A stretch of DNA of 13,397 nucleotides from an uncultured Eubacteriales bacterium (GTDB lineage: Bacteria > Bacillota > Clostridia > Lachnospirales > Bianqueaceae). Each line of letters starts with the position of its first letter. The stretch's first letter is position 1. A program made the translations under genes and the position numbers. The notes under the pieces are model-generated. The model was not told the origin of the DNA, searched no databases, and was given only the letters and a program-made list of their open reading frames with translations. This document shows, one piece after another, positions 1 to 5,510 of this stretch. The stretch is taken from contig CACZPA010000051.1 in assembly GCA_902782895.1 (NCBI GenBank), positions 1 to 13,397 of the forward strand, in the 5' to 3' direction.

Positions 1-110
1 AATATAACAACATAGCAGACGGGACAGATCTTCTGATCAGTATCTTGCACGGACGACGCATCGACATGGTGGAGATCGAGCAGATGCTGCATGCCCGTGG
101 GGTTTTCTGA
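1..110 (+). CDS. C-terminal tail of an unidentified protein (5' part outside window)
   Basis: The frame with codons starting at position 3 is open from the left edge to TGA at 108-110, giving about 35 residues that end in HGRRIDMVEIEQMLHARGVF. GC content and codon choice match the main genes, unlike the AT-rich DNA that follows, so this is probably the real end of an upstream gene. The stretch LLISILHGRR loosely recalls the C-terminal strand of RelE/ParE-family toxins, which often end in a leucine/isoleucine-rich strand plus H-G/x-R. The extra 16 residues after it are not typical, so the assignment is only a guess. A long hairpin followed by a T-rich run lies 50 bases downstream and could terminate this gene. 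Confidence 0.5.
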   Translation, partial: YNNIADGTDLLISILHGRRIDMVEIEQMLHARGVF

Positions 111-160
111 ATTTAAAATTGCAAATTCACCAGTAGGTATTATTTGTATGTCAAAAATCA

Positions 161-230
161 AACGGGTTCGCATTGTTTTGCAAGACAAACTTCTTAATCT
201 TGCAAAACAATGCGGATCCGTTCTTTTTAT
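161..230 (+). terminator. Very long hairpin followed by T-rich run
   Basis: Arms 161-185 and 198-222 are complementary over 25 bp. The only two non-Watson-Crick positions are G-T wobbles, pairable in RNA, and the loop is 12 bases. The right arm is followed by TTCTTTTTAT, as expected of an intrinsic terminator for the upstream gene. The stem is two to three times longer than a usual bacterial terminator stem, so a MITE-like inverted repeat or an RNase III-processed RNA are alternatives. Confidence 0.6.
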
Positions 231-635
231 GATAGTACAGATTCAGATTCAGGTTCGCTTTCATCTCATTGTGTCAGTAAAGTCTACATTTCAAAACAAA
301 ACCCTTCGAAAGCTGACAGGTTTTCTGCCAGACTTGAAGAGAAGAATCAACCAAGTACCAATCAGGCAAATACCAAGTAGATACCAAACCAAGCCTCAAC
401 AAGCTCTGAACCTGTCAGCAATGCATCAGAACCTGTAAATTTTGAAAGGAAAGCTGACACGTTGTAGGAACTGGGACAGTTTTCTTCTTCGAAATATGCA
501 AGCTTTACATAGATTTCAAAGGGATTTGGAGAAGAAGCTGACAATAATACTCAAGATAACCTCCTGCTTCAAGAAGAATCCTTTAAAACATGCAAGCTAT
601 TCAGAAAAAGAAAGAGGTTTCCGCTCAATAGCTGA
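210..635 (+). pseudogene. Possible decayed or amber-interrupted reading frame, Ser/Asn/Gln-rich
   Basis: The frame is free of TAA and TGA from about 198 to the TGA at 633-635 (about 145 codons) and is broken only by TAG at 378-380, 465-467 and 510-512. Its translation is hydrophilic and protein-like, starting MRIRSFYDSTDSDSGS from an ATG at 210. It contains a short internal repeat, SEPVSNA followed by SEPVNF, in which the Ser and Val codons differ only at the third base (TCT/TCA, GTC/GTA). That pattern hints that the frame was once translated. No ribosome binding site precedes 210, and the ATG lies inside the right arm of the long hairpin. No family was recognised. It could be a remnant, or chance in AT-rich DNA. 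Confidence 0.3.
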
Positions 636-637
636 CA
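272..637. repeat. Dispersed CTGACA words, four as AGCTGACA, plus ATGCAAGCT pair
   Basis: AGCTGACA occurs at 311, 452, 536 and 630 on the + strand. The inverted forms TGTCAG occur at 272 and 413. ATGCAAGCT occurs at 496 and 590, in each case exactly 40 bases before an AGCTGACA. The two segments around 490-545 and 584-639 are also weakly similar at an offset of 94 bases. This density is far above chance in 365 bp. The words may be a worn-down tandem repeat or binding sites for a DNA-binding protein. Confidence 0.45.
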
Positions 638-663
638 GAATCATATAAACTGAAATATTTGCA

Positions 664-691
664 TTGTATCTCAAACAAAAAAGAGTATAAT
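664..691 (+). promoter_or_regulatory. Promoter of the Gfo/Idh/MocA gene
   Basis: A perfect -10 TATAAT lies at 686-691, with TTGTAT at 664-669 as the likely -35 (spacer 16). The -10 sits about 36 bases before the start codon. The 16 bases at 677-692 are identical to the promoter core of the amidohydrolase gene at 7053-7068. Confidence 0.65.
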
Positions 692-727
692 ATGATCAGA
701 AGGTATTCTTGATTCAGGAGGTTTCAT

Positions 728-1774
728 ATGGGCAGAGTAGTAGGAATTGCCGTGGTTGGGTATGGTGGCATGGGAACCTGGCATACACATCGTATTGCCG
801 AGATTCCGGAAGTCTGTCTGAAGGGCGTTTATGATATTAAACCGGAGCGCAACGAGGCCGCGCGCGAGGCCGGGATCCGTGCGTACGATAGTCTGGAGGA
901 GCTGCTTGCTGATCCGGAAATCGATGTTGTAACGATCGCAATCCCCAATGATATGCATAAAGAAGTTGCCATTAAGGCGATGGAAGCAGGGAAGAACGTT
1001 ATTTCGGAGAAGCCGGTAACGCTCTGCACGGCGGATCTGGAAGAAATGATCGCCGCGGCCAAGAGAACGGGACAGCTTTTCACCGTGCATCAGAACCGTC
1101 GTTGGGACGAGGATTATCGAATCGTCCGCAAGATCATCTCCGAAGGAAAACTGGGACGCGTATTCCGGATTTCAAGCCGTGTGCATGGGTCCAGAGGAAT
1201 CCCAGGAGACTGGCGCAACACCAAGGAGCATGGGGGCGGAATGGTCCTCGACTGGGGTGTGCATCTGCTGGATCAGATGAACATGATGATGGGCCGCATG
1301 CCGGTTTCCGTGTATGCAAGGCTTTCCAACGTGACAAATGAAGAGGTCGACGATGGCTTTATTGCTGAATTCGTATATGACGGCGGAGTAGACTTTATTG
1401 TTGAGGTCGGGACGAGTAATTTCATCAACCTGCCGCGCTGGTATGTAGAAGGCCTCAACGGTACCGCAGAAGTGACGGATTTTGCCTGCAACGGCAAGAT
1501 CGTGATCGCCGTAGAAGACGAGAAGCATGACGCGGTTCCGATCATTACGGCGGCAGGTTTGACCAAGACCATGGCGCCCCGTACGCCGGAGACGATTCAG
1601 GAGCTGCCGCTCCCGAGGGTTCCATCAGATATTCACGACTATTACCGCAACATCGCTGCATCGGTCAATGGAGAAGCCGATCCGATCGTGACTCATGATC
1701 AGCAGCGGCAGCTGATGCGCCTGATGGAAGCGATCTTCGAGTCTGCGGAAGGCAACAAGGTCGTATATTTCTAA
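728..1774 (+). CDS. Gfo/Idh/MocA-family NAD(P)-dependent oxidoreductase
   Basis: A 348-residue protein, the usual length for this family of sugar, sugar-acid and inositol dehydrogenases. The N-terminal Rossmann fold shows the glycine loop GYGGMG at residues 11-16 after a hydrophobic strand. The family motif EKPVT at 94-98 carries the expected catalytic lysine (K95). The C-terminal half begins near residue 125 and has LDWGVHLLDQ at 174-183, where H179 and D175/D182 match the family's active-site pattern. The ATG at 728 is supported by CAGGAGGT at 715-722. It is a single-gene unit with its own promoter and terminator. The likely reaction is NAD(P)-linked oxidation or reduction of a cyclic polyol or sugar in the cytoplasm. 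Substrate specificity in this family cannot be read from motifs. The nearby isomerase and sugar carrier fit a carbohydrate role. Confidence 0.93.
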   Translation: MGRVVGIAVVGYGGMGTWHTHRIAEIPEVCLKGVYDIKPERNEAAREAGIRAYDSLEELLADPEIDVVTIAIPNDMHKEVAIKAMEAGKNVISEKPVTLCTADLEEMIAAAKRTGQLFTVHQNRRWDEDYRIVRKIISEGKLGRVFRISSRVHGSRGIPGDWRNTKEHGGGMVLDWGVHLLDQMNMMMGRMPVSVYARLSNVTNEEVDDGFIAEFVYDGGVDFIVEVGTSNFINLPRWYVEGLNGTAEVTDFACNGKIVIAVEDEKHDAVPIITAAGLTKTMAPRTPETIQELPLPRVPSDIHDYYRNIAASVNGEADPIVTHDQQRQLMRLMEAIFESAEGNKVVYF

Positions 1775-1814
1775 AAAGGGACGGATCTCGCGCCCCCTGA
1801 CACAGCACAACAGA

Positions 1815-1870
1815 AAAGGACCGTGCAAAGACATTGTCTGTTATGACAACATCTTGCACGGCCTTTTATT
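1815..1870. terminator. Two-way terminator between convergent genes
   Basis: Outer arms CCGTGCAAAGA (1821-1831) and TCTTGCACGG (1852-1861) pair with one bulged base. An inner stem TTGTC/GACAA (1834-1838 with 1845-1849) closes a 6-base loop. AAAAGG precedes it and CCTTTTATT follows it, so a U-run follows the hairpin on either strand. It serves the dehydrogenase gene from the left and the PfoR-like gene from the right. Confidence 0.8.
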
Positions 1871-1882
1871 CGTTGCGGTTAT

Positions 1883-2917
1883 TTACAGATCCAGCTTTGT
1901 ATCGCCGGGCTTGATCAAGCCCATTTTGCGCATGATTTCCGCGAAAATCCACGTCAGAACCGCCGGGAGCACGATGCAGACCAGAAGCAGTCCAATCCAG
2001 TCCATCGTGCCGCCAAAAGATTCAGCACCGATCATCCCGATCGGCCCGACGAGTCCGCACGTTCCCATTCCGCTCGCGACGCCGCTTGCGTTCTCTAAGC
2101 GGAACAGACAGGTAGAGATCGGACCGGTCACAGCAGCCGCAAGCGTCGGAGGCACCCAGATCCAGGGGTTTTTCCAGATATTGCCGATCTGCAGCATGGA
2201 CGTGCCAAGCCCTTGCGCGACCAGACCGCCCCAACGGTTTTCCTTAAAGCTCATAACAGCGAATCCGACCATCTGCGCGCAGCATCCCGCGGTCGCCGCG
2301 CCACCGGCCAGGCCGATCAGGCCGGTTGCTCCGAGCGAAGCGCAAAGCGCCGCGGAGCTGATCGGCAGTGTGAGGACCATTCCGACGATAACAGAAACGA
2401 TGATGCCCATCCAGAGAGGATGCAGTTCTGTCGCTTCCATAATGATATTGCCAAGTCCCGTCATAATCGCGCTGACACCGGGTCCGATCAGAGCGGCAAG
2501 CGCGCAGCCCGAAAGAATCGTAACGGTGGGCGTAACCAGAATATCGACTTTTGTTTCTTTAGAGACGAGTTTGCCGAGCTCAGCGGCCAGCAGCGCGCAG
2601 AAGAAAGTGCCGAGCGGCCCGCCGAGGGCGTTTGCTCCGACACCGACTGCGCACAGAGACAATGTTACCAACTGCGGCGTATTCAGAGAAAGGCCGATCG
2701 CGACAGCCATTGCCGCGCCGTTCGCGCTTTTGGCGTAACCTGCGACGGTGCCAAGCCACGCCCAGCCTACCCGCGACGCAATCGTATCAAAAATCGTACT
2801 GATCAGAAGGGACGCGAAAAGGCCCATTGCCATTGCGCTCATCGCGTTGACGAAGTAGCGCTTGGCGGAGAAGTAGACGTCCTTTTTGCGGCAGAACGCG
2901 CCGAATTTCTTAAGCAT
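1883..2917 (-). CDS. PfoR-like PTS EIIC-family membrane protein
   Basis: A 344-residue, strongly hydrophobic protein with about eight to ten predicted membrane segments and many small-residue runs, such as GLIGLAGGAATAG near the middle and GVASGMGTCGLVGPIGMIGA near residues 285-304. Length and character match the EIIC type-2 family typified by PfoR of Clostridium perfringens. These are stand-alone IIC-like proteins without IIA or IIB domains. The start is set by AAGGAGGT just upstream (2920s, - strand). No IIA, IIB, HPr or EI gene is nearby, so whether it moves a sugar through the phosphotransferase system, or acts otherwise, is unknown. It is divergent from the isomerase/carrier operon, which makes a shared carbohydrate role plausible. 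The family call is by recognition of sequence character, not by an alignment. Confidence 0.8.
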   Translation of the reverse strand: MLKKFGAFCRKKDVYFSAKRYFVNAMSAMAMGLFASLLISTIFDTIASRVGWAWLGTVAGYAKSANGAAMAVAIGLSLNTPQLVTLSLCAVGVGANALGGPLGTFFCALLAAELGKLVSKETKVDILVTPTVTILSGCALAALIGPGVSAIMTGLGNIIMEATELHPLWMGIIVSVIVGMVLTLPISSAALCASLGATGLIGLAGGAATAGCCAQMVGFAVMSFKENRWGGLVAQGLGTSMLQIGNIWKNPWIWVPPTLAAAVTGPISTCLFRLENASGVASGMGTCGLVGPIGMIGAESFGGTMDWIGLLLVCIVLPAVLTWIFAEIMRKMGLIKPGDTKLDL

Positions 2918-2953
2918 GCGGATTACCTCCTTATAAGTAGGTATTGCACTTCT

Positions 2954-2982
2954 ATTATAGCATATCCACTTGTAAATTGCAG
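2954..2982 (-). promoter_or_regulatory. Promoter of the PfoR-like gene
   Basis: On the - strand an extended -10, TGCTATAAT, has its TATAAT at 2959-2954. The -35 position (2982-2977, CTGCAA, spacer 17) is weak, as is common with an extended -10. It lies about 40 bases before the start codon. Confidence 0.6.
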
Positions 2983-2998
2983 AAAAATCGTCTATAAT
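2970..2998 (+). promoter_or_regulatory. Promoter of the isomerase/sugar-carrier operon
   Basis: TTGTAA at 2970-2975 and TATAAT at 2993-2998 are separated by 17 bases. Its -35 lies between the -10 and -35 of the divergent PfoR-like promoter, so the two polymerase sites overlap. Confidence 0.65.
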
Positions 2999-3043
2999 AT
3001 AAGAAGAAATTTACGGAATCGGACAAACAAGGAGGCAATTAAA

Positions 3044-3835
3044 ATGAAACTGAGTGTATCGACGCTCGGATGCGTGGATTATTCGCTCGAGCAGGCTTTG
3101 AAACTGGTGCAGGACTATGGTCTTGACGGCATCGAAATCCGCGGCTTAAGCGGATTTGTGCAGAACGCGGAGATCCCGGAATTCGCAGAGGACAGGATCG
3201 CGGAGACCGCTGCAAGGATCAAAGCAGTGACAGTTCCCGCGGTGCTGGATACTTCCATTCGCTGTGACGCAATGGAGGAGACGGAGGAGGCGCTGGATGA
3301 ATTCCGCAACGATCTGCGGATCGCCGTAGCGGTCGGATTCCCGTATCTGCGCGTTTTCGGCAACAATCTGAAGGATCCGGACAATGAGGCGGAGTATGAG
3401 CATATCGCGTATGAGCTGCGCCGCATGAGCGAACTTGCGGCCGAGCAGGGCAAGGCCATGCTGCTTGAGACGCATGGAGATATCGACCGCGTGGACCGTA
3501 CCAAGAGGATCCTTGATAAGCTTGAAGGCGTCAAGGGATTCGGCATTCTCTGGGACATCTCTCATTCGGATATGTTCTATCATGATGACTGGCAGGATTA
3601 TTATGATCTGGTCATGCCGTATACCAAACATGTGCATATTAAGGATCATATCCGCGCGACCGGTCAGCTGGTCAATCAGGGCAAGGGCGATATCCCCGCG
3701 CGCCAGATCGCGGATCAGCTTGTCAGGGACGGATACGATGGATTCTTCTCACTGGAATGGGAGAGAAAATGGCATCCGGAGCTTGCGCCTATCGAAGAAG
3801 CTCTCGTGGATTATCTTCGCGTCATGAAAGGCTGA
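3044..3835 (+). CDS. Sugar phosphate isomerase/epimerase (xylose isomerase-like TIM barrel)
   Basis: A 263-residue protein starting MKLSVSTLGC, typical of the AP-endonuclease-2/xylose-isomerase-like barrel family that includes inosose, hydroxypyruvate and ketose epimerases/isomerases. Likely metal ligands in order are E142 (LLETHGD), D171 with H174 (WDISHSD), H198 (HVHIKD) and E238 (FSLEWE). The frame is open much further upstream (to 2213), but that part is antisense to the PfoR-like gene. The ATG at 3044 is chosen because AAGGAGG lies at 3029-3035 and a good promoter ends at 2998. The downstream sugar carrier is probably in the same transcript. The substrate is unknown. Its presence with a Gfo/Idh/MocA dehydrogenase resembles inositol- or keto-sugar-type catabolic sets. 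Confidence 0.88.
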   Translation: MKLSVSTLGCVDYSLEQALKLVQDYGLDGIEIRGLSGFVQNAEIPEFAEDRIAETAARIKAVTVPAVLDTSIRCDAMEETEEALDEFRNDLRIAVAVGFPYLRVFGNNLKDPDNEAEYEHIAYELRRMSELAAEQGKAMLLETHGDIDRVDRTKRILDKLEGVKGFGILWDISHSDMFYHDDWQDYYDLVMPYTKHVHIKDHIRATGQLVNQGKGDIPARQIADQLVRDGYDGFFSLEWERKWHPELAPIEEALVDYLRVMKG

Positions 3836-3911
3836 GCGGCCTTCGTATAAGGCTGCGCAGCCGGCAGACAAGGCTGAACGGCTTTCGTATAAGGCTGCGC
3901 AGCCGGCAAAA
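3828..3911. repeat. Two tandem 42-bp units with internal palindromes
   Basis: Units 3828-3869 and 3870-3911 differ at only four positions. Each contains the perfect 12-bp palindrome GGCTGCGCAGCC, followed by GGC. The first unit starts inside the last codons of the isomerase gene and includes its TGA at 3833-3835, so the second unit carries a copy of the gene's last bases. On the - strand the unit translates as a 14-residue repeat (PAAQPYTKA), because 42 is divisible by three, but no start signal supports translation. It may act as an mRNA stem-loop between two operon genes or be a REP-like element. Confidence 0.85.
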
Positions 3912-3937
3912 CATCACACGGATAAACATATTGCAAA

Positions 3938-3943
3938 AGGAGG
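3938..3943 (+). promoter_or_regulatory. Ribosome binding site fixing a TTG start
   Basis: A perfect AGGAGG lies nine bases before the TTG at 3953. No in-frame ATG occurs until about residue 51, inside the membrane core region, so the TTG start is needed to give the family's normal N-terminus. Confidence 0.85.
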
Positions 3944-3952
3944 AAGATTTCC

Positions 3953-5383
3953 TTGAATGCTGAACCTAAAACCGCTCCGGCGCTGAAGCTGAATGTCAAG
4001 CGGACAGCGCTGATCGGATTTGCTTTTTTCGGGATACTGCTGCTCTGGCAGGTCTATGATTCCTGGTGCCCGACTTTCCTGACGGATATCTTCGCGCGAA
4101 GAATGTTCAACATGTCTTCTTTTGAGCTGAAGGCGAGCGGCAACGAGGACCATATTCTGGAGGTGCAGTGGATCGTCGGTATCATCATGGCCTGCGACAA
4201 CCTGGCCGCGCTGATCCTGCTGCCGATTTTCGGGAGCCTGTCCGATAAGACGCACACACGCATCGGCAAGAGAATGCCGTACATCCTGGTCGGCACATTC
4301 GTGTCCGCTTTCGCGTTTCCGTTCATCCCGCTGTTCTTCCATCAGAATAATATCGTCGGAATGGTCATCATGATGGCGATCGTCCTGATCTTCATGATGA
4401 TGTACCGCAATCCCGCAGTTGCGCTGATGCCGGACATTACGCCGAAACCGCTGCGCGCCAAGGCAAACGGCATCATCAATATCATGGGTTATTTCGGCGG
4501 CGCGTTCGCGACGGTGCTGGGCATTTTCCTCGTGCTGTCCAAATACATTAACTCACCGGATGAAGCACGCAATGTCTGGGTGATTGAGCTGCCTTTCCTG
4601 ATCGCGTCCGTTCTGATGGTCATCTCCGCGCTCGTACTGTTCTTCACGATCCGCGAGAACAAGATCGAAGACGAGATGAAGGAGGAGCTGGAGCTTGGCG
4701 AGCAGATGGCTGCGATCGAGACACCGGTCGATGACGATAAGCCGATGTCCAAGGCTAACCGCAATATGCTGCTTGCGATCCTCGGTGCGGAGTTCCTGTG
4801 GTTTATGGCGGACAACTCGCTCGGAACCTATATCGGGAACTATGTCATCTATTATCTGAAATCCGCTTCCAGCGCAACGATGATCATGACGATCGTGGGC
4901 GGTGTCATGTCGGTACTCGGCTTTGCCGTGGCGGGCACGCTTGCCGATAAGATCGGCCGGAAATGGACGATTTCCGCGGGCCTTGCGGTTACGCTGCTTG
5001 GACTTGTCATCATGTGCTTTATGGTACCGACGGGACGCGTGACCGGCAGCAACGGAGAATACGCCTTCCCCGTGCTGGCCTTCCTGATCTGGGGAATCAA
5101 GGGCTTCGGAATGGCGCTCGTCCATAACTGCTCGTTCCCGATGGTCGTAGAGCTGTGCTCCTCCAAGAAAATCGGCAAGTTTACGGGTTATTACTATGCG
5201 GCAAGTATGTCCGCGCAGACGATCACACCGGTGCTCCTGGGTCTGACGCTCCGCATGACGAAGGCCTGGAGAACGCTTCCGGTCTATGCGACCATTATGA
5301 TTACCTTAAGCTTCCTGGTATTCACCTTGTTGGTCAAGAATATCCGTTCTTCGAAAAAGGTGCAGGTAAGCGAAGAAGCCTGA
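3953..5383 (+). CDS. MFS sugar carrier, GPH/SLC45-like
   Basis: A 476-residue protein with about 12 hydrophobic segments. The loop between segments 2 and 3 has the family signature LSDKTHTRIGKRMPY (residues 96-110). A second, symmetry-related copy, ADKIGRK, lies at 331-337 in the second half. A charged cytoplasmic loop of about 35 residues, rich in Glu and Asp, separates the halves (233-268). These features fit glycoside-pentoside-hexuronide and SLC45-type cation symporters for sugars. It starts at TTG (3953), fixed by AGGAGG at 3938-3943. It follows the isomerase by 117 bases, filled by the 42-bp repeat, with no promoter visible between them. It probably imports the sugar handled by the isomerase. 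The coupling ion and substrate are unknown. Confidence 0.88.
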   Translation: MNAEPKTAPALKLNVKRTALIGFAFFGILLLWQVYDSWCPTFLTDIFARRMFNMSSFELKASGNEDHILEVQWIVGIIMACDNLAALILLPIFGSLSDKTHTRIGKRMPYILVGTFVSAFAFPFIPLFFHQNNIVGMVIMMAIVLIFMMMYRNPAVALMPDITPKPLRAKANGIINIMGYFGGAFATVLGIFLVLSKYINSPDEARNVWVIELPFLIASVLMVISALVLFFTIRENKIEDEMKEELELGEQMAAIETPVDDDKPMSKANRNMLLAILGAEFLWFMADNSLGTYIGNYVIYYLKSASSATMIMTIVGGVMSVLGFAVAGTLADKIGRKWTISAGLAVTLLGLVIMCFMVPTGRVTGSNGEYAFPVLAFLIWGIKGFGMALVHNCSFPMVVELCSSKKIGKFTGYYYAASMSAQTITPVLLGLTLRMTKAWRTLPVYATIMITLSFLVFTLLVKNIRSSKKVQVSEEA

Positions 5384-5424
5384 GAGCAGGGTCGCCGAGA
5401 CGATTTGAATCGTATTGCCCGATC

Positions 5425-5456
5425 AAAAAAAGCCCGGTGGATTCGTCCGCCGGGCT
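5425..5456 (-). terminator. Terminator of the M32 carboxypeptidase gene
   Basis: Arms 5431-5441 and 5446-5456 form an 11-bp stem with one wobble and a TTCG loop. On the - strand the stem is followed by seven T's (the A-run at 5425-5431). It is a textbook intrinsic terminator about 26 bases past the stop codon of the leftward gene. Confidence 0.88.
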
Positions 5457-5468
5457 GCCTGTATTCTG

Positions 5469-5510
5469 AACCCTGTACGTTTTACAGCGCGTACAGGGTT
5501 TTGTATTTGT
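5469..5510 (+). terminator. Terminator of the isomerase/carrier operon, overlapping the opposite gene's end
   Basis: Arms AACCCTGTACG (5469-5479) and CGTACAGGGTT (5490-5500) are a perfect 11-bp stem with a 10-base loop. TTGTATTTGTTTT follows on the + strand. The right arm encodes the last codons of the convergent carboxypeptidase gene and the loop holds its stop codon. Confidence 0.7.

Larger units (their letters stand above)
111..727. other. AT-rich gene-poor stretch of 617 bp
   Basis: Visibly lower GC than the rest of the window. It contains a 25-bp-stem hairpin (161-222), a decayed-looking reading frame with three in-frame TAG codons (210-635), six CTGACA/TGTCAG words and two ATGCAAGCT words, and the promoter and RBS of the next gene at the right end. 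Short open frames at 91-438 (+), 442-648 (+) and 362-544 (-) have no well-placed ribosome binding site and no recognisable domain, so I do not call them. The base composition suggests acquired or decaying DNA. Confidence 0.6.

Noticed and set aside
91..438. A 115-residue + strand frame in the AT-rich region
   Set aside because: It starts inside the upstream gene's tail, runs through the long hairpin, lacks an RBS and has no protein-like domain.
362..544. A 60-residue - strand frame with TTG start and an AGGAGGT 14 bases upstream
   Set aside because: The spacing is too long for efficient initiation, and the peptide resembles nothing known. It remains a slim possibility.
1854..2738. A 294-residue + strand frame opposite the PfoR-like gene
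   Set aside because: Pro/Ser/Ala-rich shadow frame starting inside the terminator hairpin; the - strand protein has clear membrane segments and a proper RBS.
2213..3043. Upstream extension of the isomerase frame (total 540 residues)
   Set aside because: It is antisense to the PfoR-like gene, has low-complexity Arg/Asp-rich composition, and the strong RBS and promoter place the start at 3044.
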